Shown: positions 34,183 to 47,590, counted from the stretch's first letter. The stretch: 64,000 bases of DNA from Mytilus californianus (GCF_021869535.1 NW_026262679.1:82953143-83017142), one strand, 5' to 3'. The notes: generated from the letters alone by a model not told the origin. Program-made: numbers and translations.

Positions 34183-34647
34183 ACATTATGCGCCCTTTCC
34201 TTACAAGCTAATCAGAGAACAACAGCAAAACGACATAAATATAGCCATTAGACATGACGAAGCTGAATGATATTTTCGAGGAGACAATGTTCTTAAAGCA
34301 TTTCATGAAACGCAAAATTTACTTATGTTTCATATTGATATAATCCGCTGATTGGAAGTATTATGTTATCCAATACCACCGCAAAATGCCCGGTTACGTT
34401 ACATTTCAGAAACATTGTTTGAATGAAACCATATTTCATTTCTATGATAGACTGTTTTACAAATATACGTGTAATGTATATAATTAAATACAAATGTTTA
34501 ACTGTCCAAGTTATCTATTTCATTTACTGTTTAAGAAAAAAAAAAGGAACCTAATGAATGAAAACTAGACTTGACCACTGTGACATTAAACACACCAAGA
34601 ATCAAGAATATTCTCTGATTAGCTTGTAAGGAAAGGGCGCATAATGT
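34183..34647. mobile_element. MITE with perfect 37 bp terminal inverted repeats
   Basis: Bases 34183-34219 (starting ACATTATGCGCCCTTTCCTT) and 34611-34647 are exact reverse complements over all 37 bases. The interior is 391 bp, AT-rich, with no coding frame. Perfect ends imply a young insertion or recent gene conversion. The flanks (TTTATTG left, ACAAATA right) show no convincing target duplication, so the superfamily is open. Confidence 0.93.
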
Positions 34648-34689
34648 ACAAATAATCACTTTTACGAAACTAACAATTGATACTGTCCT

Positions 34690-34750
34690 AGGCCTTTAGT
34701 CTCTGGTTAATAGTTGTCTCATTGGCAATCATACCATATCTCCTTACTTC
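34690..34750 (+). repeat. Repeat R1, short 3' fragment
   Basis: GTTGTCTCATTGGCAATCAT with CTCCTTACTTCTTAAAAAT after it. It lies 43 bases right of the MITE. Confidence 0.75.
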
Positions 34751-35745
34751 TTAAAAATTAATACTGTACATGATTTATTTGTTTGGAAATGGACATACGT
34801 AACTTTTAACACGTTGAAACCATTTTGAACGAATAAGTTTACCGGAACAATTGATGTATATCGCTACATTCTTAAATGCAGTTTAAAGAAGATTGGCAAC
34901 TGAACCAATGAATGTATCGCTGCTGGTGAACTATAAGTTCCTTCGGACACCATCCGTCCAGTGGTCAGCGCTTAGTTACTAGCATGATATCTAATTTTAC
35001 ATTGTGTATGTATATTTCAAATCTATAAATTAATATATGATGCTCCCTCAGGAGTGTTGGTGTTTTTGCTCTACAGCGTTTTATATTTTTGGCTTTCAAA
35101 TTTGTTTGTGTTGTGCGCTTAACAATCACATGACATTTTTATTTTACTCTCAACCTTAGTATTCACAAATATAAACTGTTTACTGTTTATTGAGCGATGA
35201 TAAGGACGTCCCCTCATAACTACCAAATTGGACCTCTAGTATTTGCTGTAGTTCAGTATGACATTAACATGTTCCATTTGTTTTTGAATTTCAGATAAAT
35301 GTTCGAAACTTTCCTTTCCAAGTAAATGGTCAATTCTAAACATTAAAAGGCTCAACAAATAACATTAATGCATTAATCTTCAGTATTGCCATGGAACCTC
35401 AATCTTACATCGATTCCCAGTAGTTCTTTATGATGCCATAAAGTAAAATTATCAAACTAGTTGTTAAAATAGTGATATGATAACTGTTTATTCTTTGATT
35501 AAGTATTGACTTTGTAATAAATAGAATAAATTTGATAATAAATTGTCAGTTTATATGACGTTGCATAATGTCAGTCATCACGGGAAACACATAAACAAAC
35601 TGACATTAACACCGAAGGAATTTTATTAAAAGTTCCCCGGTTTGATTCTAAATCATTTATCAGTACACATGCTACGAAGCCAATACGTTAGTTTTAATTT
35701 CCTATTTCTTCTGTGCTATTCATTTTCCATTTACAATATTTAGTA
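34750..35745. other. Gene-free stretch
   Basis: A weak R4-like echo (CCAGTGGTCAGCGC, 34960) is present, otherwise nothing recognised. Confidence 0.45.
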
Positions 35746-36010
35746 TGATATAAAAATAAGAAGATGTGGTATAATTGCCAATGAGACAACTCTCCACAAG
35801 AGACCAAATGACATAGAAATTAACAACTATAGGTCACCGTACGGCGTTCAACAATGAGCAAAACCCATACCGCAAAGTCAGCTATAAAAGGCCTCGAAAT
35901 GACAAATGTAAAACAATTCAAACGAGAAAACTAACGGCCTAATGTATGCACCCAAACGACAACCACTGAGTTACAGGCTCCTGACTTGGGACAGGCACAT
36001 ACATAATGAT
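35745..36010 (-). repeat. Dispersed repeat R1, minus
   Basis: AGAAGATGTGGTATAATTGC, ACAACTATAGGTCACCGTAC, AAACGACAACCACTGAGTTA and CTTGGGACAGGCACATACAT. It immediately precedes the first region C unit. Confidence 0.82.
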
Positions 36011-36252
36011 GCACATATTCTTTATGAAATAATGTTACCTATTGTTGTTTTGTTAAACTTTGTATGTCATAGGCTATAATTAGGTCATTGTGAAAAGACA
36101 TATTTACTATATATTCAGATGCCAAAATTTCGAAATACCATTACCACTATTATTGACGATCAGTCAAAAGCAAATGCCGATATCTATTTTTTTTTAATCA
36201 TATTTTGATTCATCGTATTTTTTTTCCATTTACTGATTTCTAATTCATGGTG

Positions 36253-36486
36253 TTACATTATCAGAATGATAAGGGTCCGCCTCAATAAATTGTTTTTATC
36301 TGTCACATTGTGTTTGATTCGAGTGCCCATATTTGTTAGATTGCAGCTGTAATCAGACTTGCATTTTGCGCTGGATACTTTTAATGTCTTTCCAATGTAG
36401 TCGTTTCGATTCTTTACGAAACAATCTTGAAATTGATATACGTCAGTAGAGGATATTATTTGATATTTGAAGCTGATGCAGGACAT
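36253..36486 (-). pseudogene. Candidate minus-strand exon, Cys-containing, unrecognised
   Basis: A 77-codon frame starting MSCISFKYQIISSTDVYQ, with four Cys and an FVKNRNDYIGKT stretch. The homologous DNA in unit 3 (60560-60800) keeps the same frame for about 38 codons (SCISFKYQIISST, then QDCFEKNRSDYIE) before stops, so the two copies look like a decayed coding exon and not random sequence. The upstream edge on the minus strand is preceded by TTTTTTTAAG, which is a weak splice-acceptor-like tract. I do not recognise the protein. A chance open frame remains possible. Confidence 0.35.
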
Positions 36487-37289
36487 TCACACTTGAACTT
36501 AAAAAAACACTACTCACAAAATTTTAATTATAGCTGTGAAGATGGCAATTTAACTATTTTCCGTGTTGAAATAACCGTTAATGTTTGAATTGTGTCATTT
36601 TTTTAATATCTAACATGTACTCAGCCTCAAAAGGCAACTTTATAATTGAACGACGATGTAGTATATGGATTAGGATATGCCTAGTCTTCTAGAGTTTATC
36701 CCTCTCTACTTTTATGGAAGTATTGTATGTTGTTGTTGTTTGCTGTTTATAGATGGGCATCTTTTTATATTTATATCTAAATGTTAATCTTCAATCTATT
36801 TGGGTCTCAGCGATCATTTATTGTCCTATGTTTGAAAATATTTTGGATTTTCTTATAAAAAAGTGATGCCAAAATTAACAAATCTAATATGTTTTAAATT
36901 CTCCCTCGCCCTGCTTGTCTGAATTTAAAGTATTTCTACTCTAAATTCAATTGGCTATAAACAAGAAAAACACAGAAATAGGATTAGTTGCTCGCAGTAA
37001 CATATTATTTTCTCTAGCGATACAGTTTTCATTTTAGATAATTGTACAGTTTTTTACCATTCAAAACATATAAATACATGTAATTAAAGTGGCAGCAACT
37101 GTCAAAACTTTTATCTTGCCTTATGCACCTAACAGCAAACTTTATAAATAATAAGTACTGTTGCATAACTAGTTATACTAGTTCCCATCTATATATAGGT
37201 CCTACAAATAGCAAACAGGAAAACCCCAATTTTAAACGATATGAAATATATGTATCATTAGATTTGCCTATATAGTTATAGAGCTTGAT

Positions 37290-38650
37290 TAGTGCCGATT
37301 GCTTTATATACAGCCGTTTTTATCAGAACAAGAACAAACAAACAAAAAAACAAAAAATATATGGTTTCTATATAATTTTGACTGTAATAAGGGAGATAAT
37401 TTGCTACTTCCTGTTTATAAAATGTCCCGGTCTTATATGATAGCTTTATGCACACAGATTAAAAAAATATATGATTTCTATATACTTTTGCTTGAAATAA
37501 GGTAGATAAATTGCCACTTCCGGTTTAAAAAATTTCACATCCGGTACCATCTGACAGGTTACTATATACTGATTCAAAAAATATATGGTTCAAGGTACTT
37601 TTAAATCAAACCAGTGCAGGAAATGACTACTTCCAATTTACAAAAGCTCATTTCAAGGTCATATATCTCCCAACTTATACAAAAAATAAAAACAACAAAT
37701 TATAAATTTCATGCGTCCGAAGCAATTTTCTGGATTTACCTTCATCAGGAACGCTCAAAGCAGAATATTTTGAAAGGATGTATAAGGACCGAAAACGTTG
37801 AAGAGCTATAGACCAAAAACGACCAAAAAAAATAGCCAAATCCATCTAAGGCCAACTTTGCCTGATGGAGTTGAAACCTTAGTTTTTTCTAATTTCAAAA
37901 TTTATAAACGGGCAATTTTAGTTTTGAAACTGAAGTACTGACTACCATGATACTCTCATGGGACTGATAGACCCCACAGCTTTATCATGTATAAATATGA
38001 ATTTATAACAAAGGTCAAAATATAGAACATTAAATTTTCCATTGACCTTGAACTAAATTTCAAGGTCATAAACCTCAAATCCAAAGACATTAGGTCTCTC
38101 CTATATATTGTTAATGAGTAATATCACCATACAGCTAATTTTAAATATTAAAGGGGAGAAAACTCCTATTTAATGTCAACGTACCCTTTCAACCAAAGTA
38201 TATGTATTGCGACATATCGTAACTAACAATTTTGTAAAAATATTTTGTCGTTATCATTTACGATTTCTGATGAGAAGGTATAATAAGCAAAAATCAAAAT
38301 TCAAAACATGACCTTGACCTTTAACCTTGACCTTTGACCTTGACATTTGACCTTTGACCTTGACCTCATTTTCTTTTTGGTGGACCCTGGACCTCAAATG
38401 AAAAGACCCGAGGTCACTATCACTTATGGTTTACCAGTTACCAATACATATCATTTATTTTTATAATAAGGGGAAATAACTCTCATATGGAGTCTCCGGA
38501 TTGCTTCTGTCAAATTTTTTTTTGACAAACTGAGGATATAACGGGAAATTTGGAAAAATAAATTTGTTGGTTTCTTTTACGGCTACGAAGGAGTAGCAAT
38601 AGCAAGGAAAACAGTGTTTGGGGAGATCACTCTTACAAGGAATAGTGTTC
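37290..38650 (-). repeat. Beta repeat, minus copy, inserted in unit 1
   Basis: Reverse complement of the beta repeats at 50966-53110. It shows the same ordered pieces: ACTTCCGG-type boxes (37514-37546), ACCTTGAAC/CAAGGTCAT phrases, the GTATGTGTTACGACATG-type segment (38200), the TGACCT array (38309-38366), and the Lys/Asn-rich frame (38660-38845) at its end. No terminal inverted repeats were found. Confidence 0.75.
38309..38366 (+). promoter_or_regulatory. Array of TGACCT half-sites (nuclear-receptor-like)
   Basis: Six TGACCT hexamers plus two one-base variants sit at 6 or 7 base spacing, so neighbouring direct repeats have 0 or 1 intervening bases (DR0/DR1 geometry of AGGTCA on the minus strand). 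AGGTCA repeats are the known binding unit of nuclear receptors such as RXR, COUP-TF and HNF4. Activity is not shown. Confidence 0.4.
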
Positions 38651-39890
38651 GGTTAAACGGTGTCAGTTTTAAAAGCGTATAAACTGTTCGATATCATATA
38701 TCAAATATGTAAGCGACATCTTGCGAAACAAAATCTTCTCGCAAAAATTAAAAGTGGCGGAAGAAAAAAAATTAATAAAAATAATAATCAGAACAAAACC
38801 ACCACGGAAAAGAGGAAAGACGTAATAAATAACGTAGGCTTTTAAAAGTGCTCTTTAATGTGCTACAACCACGTCAATTTTCCAGAAAGGGCAAACAGAT
38901 TAATCTTCCCAATCTTGATAGTTTGCATAACTGTTTTGGGTTTTGCTAATGAGAAAAATATAAATGCAGCACCAAAATTAAGAAAATGTAAAAAAATAAT
39001 GTATTCGCAAAAAGTTCGGTATATAAATGCAATATTACATGTATGTTATACTTAAGACCGTAACAAACATTTCAAACTATTATTGGTTAAAATTGATCAA
39101 TGCAAACAAGCAAATCAAACGATTGGTTATATTTGCCGACATAAAGAAGTGATACGTTAGTCATGTTTGTTATTTACAACCGTTTTTAATAGAAGAATTG
39201 GTCAAGCTAGAAACGTCTATAATGAGCAGGAATATCTATATTTGTATTCAGGTCATTTCGACTGAGTTTCTAATCTTCAGACCTCGTGGTAAACATATTT
39301 TTGATATAGAAATAAAATGCAGGCGACGAAAATGGAAAAACAATTGTTTCTTGTTATATAGTCTTATCTGCCAAATGTAAAGGGCTTGCCTCCAGGACAT
39401 AATTTAGTATGAATAAAAGGAGATGTGACGGCTACCATGAATACAACAAGTGCGGTCTACAACTATGATCAGATGATGAATATAACAAGCAAACTAAAAT
39501 CACACGAGACTTGACGAGTTGTAATGGATTAAACAGACTTGAAGTTATGAAACCAACAACAAATCTTTAGATGGACCAATAACAACATTAGCGAGCGACA
39601 GATAACTAAACATGTCTAGATGTCAACATCAATTATTCAACAGTAAACAGGTATCTGTACAATATGTCAAGGTCTAAATGGTCTCAAGTCTTATGAAGTT
39701 GTGAATGTATTAGACAGATACTTCTGTCTGCCTAAACATACACTGATCCAACATTTTCAAAATTGAACAGAAGAAAGTATTGTGTATTTTGATTTTGACG
39801 AGAGACCAAAGTTTTTGTTGAAGACACCCAATTTACATTAGCTTTGCAACATTATGATTTTTAACATATTGAATTCTTTATAAAGTAATA

Positions 39891-40158
39891 TCATAGTTTA
39901 GGTATCTATAGATATCCCCGACTGCATGTTGAAATATGAGATCATATACTAGAAACCACAGAAGTATTAACATAACTTAAGGTAACTGTTGATTACCCTG
40001 ACTGTTAACCAATTGGATCATATAAATTTTGAAAATTATACCATAGCCTGAGATAGATGTAGGTAGCATCGACTGTCGAAAAATGAGATCACATAAGCGT
40101 TAAAAGTAGTATGATAGCTTGGGATAGCTGTAAAAAGCACCGACTGTTGACATGAAAC
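39891..40158 (+). repeat. 71 bp minisatellite, unit 1 array (about 3.7 copies)
   Basis: Copies begin at CATAGTTTAGGTAT (39891), CATAACTTAAGG (39971), CATAGCCTGAGA (40042) and GATAGCTTGGGA (40113). Consensus features are TAGCTGTAGGTAGCACCGAC, TGTTACCAAATTGGATCATA and CCTTTAGAAGTAGTATCAT. Confidence 0.9.
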
Positions 40159-41526
40159 AACTGTAGTTGTACTTTAGCTCATCAGTTATGTATAAGATAT
40201 AAATGAAATTGAAATAGATCCATATTAGACTCGTTAAATGCCATAAATGTATTAGATTTCCATTATCAATATGGTTTTTCATCCATATATGCCCTTTTAT
40301 TGGTTTTATAAAGTTTCTATATGAGACGTTTTTATTTGTTTTCTTCACACAGAAACGATAATTTTGTTATTGATCATATTTCACTATCATTTCTATATTT
40401 ATATTTTAGTCCGATATAAGAAATATAAACTTCTGTTATCTAAAACCATAATACCATCAGACGGAACTAAGCTATTCACACATTTTAAAGCATTAGTTAT
40501 TAATATTTGTTTTGATTTTTTATTCACTTAACCTCTTACACATTATTTTTTGTTTATCCACTACAACCTGCCTATAATTTGTTTTTAGATGGTCGAAGTG
40601 GCAAGCACACCAATATGAGGTTTTAGTGTATAGGGCCTTGTATTAAAAATAATAAATTAAATTTTACAAATTAAAAAAAAAGATACGATACTGGTTAGTA
40701 AAAGTAAATAATTCTCCGGTGATGTCAATAAAAATTACTAGCAGAAAAAGCTATATGCCAAAGCCACGACACAATAGTCTGCAATAAGTGAGGACAAAAC
40801 TTATTACTTTGCATATTTAAAATTTGTTTTCGAAGAATGATTGTTGCTGATTGAAATATAAAATCCTTTATTTTGTCCTATCGACTCTCGTTAAAAAATA
40901 GAATAAAAAATTCTCATGTACGTTTCTAAAATAAACTTCATTTTTAAGGTTTAACGTCAGAAAAAACTATATGTTTGCGTGTTGGAGTTTAAAAAAAAAA
41001 AGAGTGTAAACATACAGAAAAAATTAAACAGAATAAACAAACAAATACATGAATGAATGTATATTGAAGTATACAAATCAATTGCACGAGTTATATACTG
41101 TTTTACATTATCAAGACTGAAACCGATGTACCAGATCTGACCGGAAGAGCTGCAGCCTTAATTTTAGGACAGGCACGTTATATGAAGGACAGAAAGTTGT
41201 TATTAAACAGAATCGTGTGAATTATGCTATTACTGAAACACTACCTACTGGGAGGAGGGATAGACAGCTGTATAATTGGATATTAATTATATAAACTTAA
41301 ATCCGATTTCACAGTGCACTTAATTTGTTTTCAGAAAAAAAACCTCTACAAGAATTACTTTAGACCTGAATTTCAGACATAATTTGGTAGCACCAGAGCC
41401 ATGCATTAAACAATGTATAATGCAACTTTCCTGGTTATATCACAATTATAGATTTTGGAATGGCGGTACTAACCCCTTGGTATGAATTAAATCTATATAC
41501 GTACAATACTTGTCGATTTTTATTGC

Positions 41527-41742
41527 ATGTATTTGATAGTTTTAGCCGTTGTACATTTTCTATTTCCTACCAAATTTTTGTTTGCACCGAAATCCCTTCA
41601 AATGATGATAAAAATAATTTGTCTCTTCATTTGTTCATCCCTGTTCTTGGAAAACAATTTTGTAGAATTGATTATATTTACATTTAGGGTATGTTCAGTC
41701 GCTTTTTTTTTACCAAGAAAACTGAAATTCCTAAACAAATAA
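41527..41742 (+). CDS. Short conserved hydrophobic ORF, unit 1 (unrecognised)
   Basis: The start MYLIVLAVVHFLFPTKFLFA is followed by PKSLQ; the first 17 residues look like a signal or membrane segment. The homologous frames in units 2 (48910) and 3 (56676) keep the same first 25 residues with ATG at the same place, without indels. Beyond about residue 40 unit 1 has a frame change relative to the others, giving a longer tail. No ribosomal or splice context could be judged, and no family is recognised. It may be a relic exon. Confidence 0.25.
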   Translation: MYLIVLAVVHFLFPTKFLFAPKSLQMMIKIICLFICSSLFLENNFVELIIFTFRVCSVAFFLPRKLKFLNK

Positions 41743-42848
41743 TCTGATATAATTATAAAACGACGTCAGATAAATATATTTGTAACTATCAATGATATTT
41801 TCTTTCATTTAATAGTAAATCCAAACACAGAAATGATATAATAAGTTGTGTGTTCCTTTCTTTATCTGTGTTAGAACCCATATTTAATCCTATCTTCTGT
41901 GTTGGAATACATGTTTTACTCTGTCATCTCAATTGGAACACATATTTAACTCGGACACACTTCCGTAATATATAATAGTACATTTTATAAAAGAAACATG
42001 GTGTAAATTAATTAAGAGGTTCAGGCAGTACGTGTAGTCACTTATTTTATTCATCTTTATAGTACTACACTAAGTTTATTTGTCCCTTCTCATGATAAAT
42101 ACACCAAAGAGTGCCACAATATTTTTACGCTGACACAATAAGCAATAAATATCTATAATATCTTATTGAATACAACAATGTAGGTTCGAATAATCAAAAC
42201 ACATAGCGAGTAGTGTACATCTTAATTGCTATTCTTTCAATTAAGCCAAAGAAAATGAAATCACCGAATGAACCAAAAAAATAACTGAAAGTGCACGTAT
42301 ATTTCAATACACGGAATCAATCAGCAGCAATTCTTTGATTTGAAGATGAAACGTCATTGTGCTGTTTTATTCTTATTGACAGAAGTTGGTTTTCTATTAA
42401 AAGAAGACAAATAACAATAAAAGCAAAGATATTTAAGTGCATATGACTCAAACTGATTACCAAAGGAAATGGTCATACACGAACAGAACCTTAGTCATGC
42501 GATGCAGATATTCTGGTAATCTTAAAAAAATAAGGAAACTTTAACAAAAAAGATATTACCTCAAGTCTAAATAGCTATGAATAAATATATATAAGCGCAG
42601 TGTGTTAAATGAATATTAGCGTTTTTCAAGAGCAGCCCGGGTTCTTTTTTCCAATCGAACTTCCAAATCGTTGATAAAGACATCTTCGTAGCTATTTATA
42701 CTATGTAAATGTGAAGGGGTTTAAGAAATCACACAATTAAACATAAAACCTCATTAATCATAATAACAGAAAACATTACGAAGGCAGCAAAAAAAAAAAG
42801 ATTATTTTGGACATTTTGGTATAATGCATTTAGATATCGAAAAGATAC

Positions 42849-43300
42849 ATGTATCACTTGTTTGCATTAAAGATATGCATATCACTTAGCGTCCATCTTG
42901 GGGGATACTTAGTCTTGTTTTTCGAATGTGCCATTTTTTTCCAGAGGCAGTTCAAATTTTCCGCCCTACATCCTTGTCAATCACCAACTTCATCAGCATT
43001 CTGTAGAAAGTGCAGTTTTTTTTATGATTTTGTCGGTTTTAGTTCATATCTCATTGGAGACTCTAGTTTTCCTTTGTTTTAGAACTGCTATCCCTATGGA
43101 CAACACGAGCACCCCGTTGTTATGAAGGTTTTGCTTTACTATTTTTTAGTTTTCTGTGTAGTGCATATTTTGTGGACTTTATTTGCTTATTATAATTTTT
43201 ACTTTTTAGGCATGGTATTATCTGTTGTTTTTTTTTAAGTAACTGGTTTTTGATTGTCCTCTGGTCATTTTCTCACCATTTTTCAAATTTTTAACAATAT
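42849..43300 (+). repeat. RT-element 3' tail (R2-like), unit 1
   Basis: ATGGACAACACGAGCACC (43096) and GGCATGGTATTATCTGTTG (43209), then TTTTTGATTGTCCTCTGG. It occupies the same marker interval as 53600, 58440 and 63140 in the other units. The frames 42849-43082 and 42928-43125 lie in it. Confidence 0.65.
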
Positions 43301-44724
43301 GTATAGAATCCGGCCTTTTGAGTCTTTAGAAATTTTAATCAAATAAGCGTGCTATTCTAGTCTATTTTTATAAAAAATTACCTCATAGTTGTACATGAAA
43401 ATCCGGGAATTGTGAAACTAAAATCAAATGATATGAAGATAACACCATGGAACTTGTCAAATCTATAACATGATCTATGTGCTAAGCAATTTTAGGACGG
43501 GAAATGACATCACAGGTTAGGAAAACACGTTATTTAAACGCACAATATTTATTAATTAGACGTAAATAATCAACCTAGTTGATGATGATGCGTCTGATGA
43601 CAGTTTGTCGGTATGAGAATGAATTAAATGACTCCGTGATTGCTAATAACACGAGACTAATTTCTGAATGTATTACTCTTAAGTTGTGATTTTGTCCTTT
43701 AAATAATTTTGTGTCGATAGTGGTATTTGATAGTCCTTCAGAAATTTTTTCTAACGTATTGAGGTCGAAACGATGAAGAGCTTGATACACGATATGGAGA
43801 CTTGTTTCTGGTTGAAGACCATACGTTGCCCGTTAATTTCGTTCAAGATTTTTCTCAGTCTTATCTAAAAAAGATCTGTGAATTCGCTTTGCATCTAGCA
43901 GACGAGTTAGCGAGTCAAGAAAGATCTGAATTTTTATTCGATTTAGTTTTTCCTGTGTTAAGGGTTGATATATCATGTATATGGCATAATCTCTTTTCAT
44001 TCATCTCTTTAAATTCATTAAAATCATCAATGATTCAGATTCCATATTGACCGCTGAAAATTTAGCCAATGAATTTCATTAACTACTTTCAATAGACGCA
44101 GACCTTTTAAACAACTTTTAACTACAACTATAGTCTCTCAATTAATCTCCTGAATTGATAATAACCTATATTTACAAGTACCCTTATATCTATTTTTGTA
44201 TTATTATCAGACTTTTACGTAATTTTTTTAAGAAAATACAGGACATTTACATTAATGACTAGACATTTTTTTAATAATACATCTAAAAAAAATTTGTTAA
44301 ATAAAGCTAGCTTATTGTTGCTATTTGAAATATTCGAGTCACAGTTACAATAATAGACATATACAACCAAAAATGCCTTGCTATGTAATCTGTTATCTTA
44401 ACAATGTCTCCCAAAATATAACTCTCGATTCTTTTTCAGGACATCATTTCCATGGTGACAATGATATGGTTACAACTAGACAGTCAGTTGTTTGCATTGT
44501 GGCAAGAAGAAACGTTTTAAATAACGTTGCACTGTGTATTAATTTTTAAATTTTAAATATTATAATTGACCGTATAAATTTTATTTCGTTTTTGTATTAC
44601 ACAGGGCCGTAAAAAACTTTAATCTAAACCAGCGATGCAACAATGAACAAATCTATGTTGTATCATTGGTTTTTACTAACAGGTTTAGAGTTTGATTATT
44701 GGTAAAAGAAAAATTACAAAAATA

Positions 44725-44830
44725 CCGAACTCCAAGGAAAATTCAAAATGGAAAGTCCCTTATCAAAAGGCAAAATCAAAAGCTTAAACACATCAAACGA
44801 ATGAAAAACAATTTTATTTGTTGTAAAACA
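44725..44830 (+). repeat. Repeat R5 fragment
   Basis: AACTCCAAGGAAAATTCAAA, GTCCCTTATCAAAAGGC and CATCAAACGAATG; same family as 56890-57095 and, inverted, 27640-27710. Confidence 0.7.
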
Positions 44831-47056
44831 GACGTTTCTATTTAGGACGGGAATCAATTATAAAATAGATAATTTACGTGGTATTTGAAAATTGTGTGAA
44901 CGAGAGGAAAGTCGGTAAAACTAGACTGCAACTAGGAGACGATGGTATATTGGATGGAGTCAAATTTTACCTCATAACTGTCAAACTACGGACTCTGTAC
45001 ATGTAATGAATATATTCAAAAGGGCTCTTTAACGACCTAAAGCATTTCCATTTCTTAAAAAGGATCATCATATTAATCGTCCGTATCGTGATAGTTTGCA
45101 TATTTTGGGTTTTGCTAATGAGAAAAATAACAATGTATCACGCAAATTTGAAAAGGATAGCTGCTGTAATCTTTACAAAATATATTGTGAATAATGTATT
45201 CGCAATGGGTTAGGTATACAAATGCTAAATTACATGTACGTATTATTTATAAAAATAACAAAAATATCGAATTATTCAATGTTAAAACGGAACACTGTCA
45301 ACAAGCAAATGAAACGATGTGTCATATTTTCCCGTCACATAGAAGTGATATGTTAGTTCTGTGTCAGCAATATTGCTGCTGTTTGTTATTTACAACCGTT
45401 TTAATAAAAGAATTAGTCCATCTGAACATGTCAATAAAGATCAGAATATCCATCTATATTCAGGTCATTTCGACATAGTTTCTAACCGTCTTGCTTTGTG
45501 GTAAATATCTGATATAGAAATAAATGCACACGACGAAAATGGAAAACCATTGAATCTTGCGATACATGATATACGGAAGGAGAAGAGAAACTCATTCGTC
45601 AAATGTAAAGGATGTCACCAGGACATGGTTTTGTATGAATGAATAGACATGTAACTATAACCATTAATACGATCTATAAATCTGATCAGGTGGTAAATGT
45701 AAAAAGGCATGCTTAAACAGGTCAGATACACTACCTTATATGGATATGCATAAATGTGCATACTAATGATCTCGGCAATATACATGTCTCTTTACCTATC
45801 ACGCCAAATTTACCTTGGTTATTGACCAATCAACTGAATGTGTCGCATTGCTACTACAAATTATTTGTTCTATGCTCAGATTTACGAATAAATGTTTCTG
45901 TCCTAATAAAACAGTGTTTGAAATACCCGAAACATATAGCCACTGATGTTATGAATGAAAAATGAAACTGAATGATATCATGTATTTGTTTACTATAGTC
46001 ATGGCTTAGTTCCTGTCTGATATTGTTCAGAAAATCTATGAAAACATGATTTTTTTTAACGTATATCAGTTTCATTGATTTTTTATTCTAATTCAAAATT
46101 TTTCATTTGTTCTGTTGCTAAGCCTTCAATATTTTTGTCAAGTTGTAGTTTTTTTGTTTTCGTCTTTACAAAGATCATTTTCCTCTGTTTTAGACAAAGG
46201 GATTTTAGAAACTTTTAACGAACTATGATATTTGCCGATCTTGATAAAAGCAACTAAGAGTTTCTGCATATTACAGTTCTTTGATAGAAACAATTTGCAA
46301 ATTTGCCAATTTCCAAAGAGAATTAACATAACTTCAATAGTTCTGAATGATTTTTAAATTAATCAACAAATAAAAAAATATACGGCACTGCAAATTCTTT
46401 TCTTATATATTATGCCACTTATGCAAGATGTCTGGAATAAGAGGTTCGATTGTCCAAAATTTAAAGAAAAACCCTCAATGCCCTCAGCGATTATCAGAAA
46501 ATTTGTCTCTATACCTATGTAAATAGTTGATGAGAATATAATTTCATTCATTCATCCTCATTTTTTGTCTTACTATTGTTGGATTTACAGTCAGAACTGT
46601 AGTGGTTCTGACCAATTGAATAGTATACAGAAGGAGAAGAGAAACTAATTCGTCAAATGTAAAGGATGCCACCAGAAAACGATTGTGTATGAATGAAAGG
46701 AGATGTGACGGTTACCATTAATACGACAAGTGTGGTCTACAACTCTGTAGATAAATTAAACTGAGATTTATGAAACAACAAACAAATCTATAGATTAACT
46801 AATAATAAAAAAATTGGGAGCTACAGATAACCAAACACGTCTAGATATCAATATCCATTATTCAACAAATGGTACCGAGTCTTATGAAGTTGTAAATGTA
46901 TTAAACAGAGACAACTGTCTGTCTCAAAATACACTTACAAAATTTTAAAAAGTGCACAAAATAAAGCATTGTGTCTTTTGATTTCAACGAGAAAGTGTTT
47001 ATTTAAGACACTCTATAAACATTAGCTTCTGAACATTATAACAAAGGAGAAAGTTT

Positions 47057-47590
47057 TAACATATCTATAGATAGCCCAGGCTGTTGGAAAAAGACATCAT
47101 ATAACCGTTAGAAGTATAATAATAACTTGAGGTAGATGTAGGTAGCACTAACTGTTGAAAATTAGATAATATAACCTTTAGAAGTATTTTTATAACTTGA
47201 GGTAGCTGTAGGTAGCACTGACTGTTGAAAATGAGATCATAATACCAAATATAAGTAGTATCATAACTTGAGGTAGCTGTAGATAGTACTGTCAGTTAAA
47301 TGAGATCATATAACCTTAAGAAATAGTGGTATAACTTCAGGTAGCTATGGTAGCACCGACTGCTACCCAATTGGATAATATCCCTTGTAGAAATAATATT
47401 ATAACTTGAGGAAGCTGTAGGTAGTACCGACTGTTACTGAATTAGATCATGTAACCTTTAGAAATAGAATCATAGCTTGAGATCGCCGTAAGGTGGCACC
47501 GACTGTTACCAAATTTGATCATATAACCTTTAGAAGTAATATCATAGCTTGAGATAGCTGTAAAATCACCGATTGTTGACATGACTATTG
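47057..47590 (+). repeat. 71 bp minisatellite, unit 2 array (about 7.5 copies)
   Basis: ATAACTTGAG-type starts lie at 47122, 47192, 47263, 47331, 47401, 47472 and 47544, a spacing of 68-72 bases. It is the longest of the three arrays. Confidence 0.93.

Larger units (their letters stand above)
36030..44900. repeat. Region C tandem unit 1
   Basis: First of about four units. Marker positions: 36253 (candidate minus exon), 38925 (TTTGGGTTTTGCTAATGAG), 39891 (71 bp minisatellite), 40753 (ATGCCAAAGCC), 41140 (GACCGGAAGAGCTGCA), 41527 (short ORF), 42111 (GTGCCACAAT), 42444 (ATGACTCAAACTGATTACCA), 43493 (ACATCACAGGTTAGGAAAAC region), 43811 (GTTGAAGACC) and 44450. It is interrupted by a beta repeat at 37290-38650. 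Confidence 0.85.

Noticed and set aside
43575..44050. ORFs on both strands around the GTTGAAGACC marker (71 and 82 codons)
   Set aside because: The homologous segments in units 2, 3 and 4 carry single-base indels and stops in both frames, so no frame is conserved.
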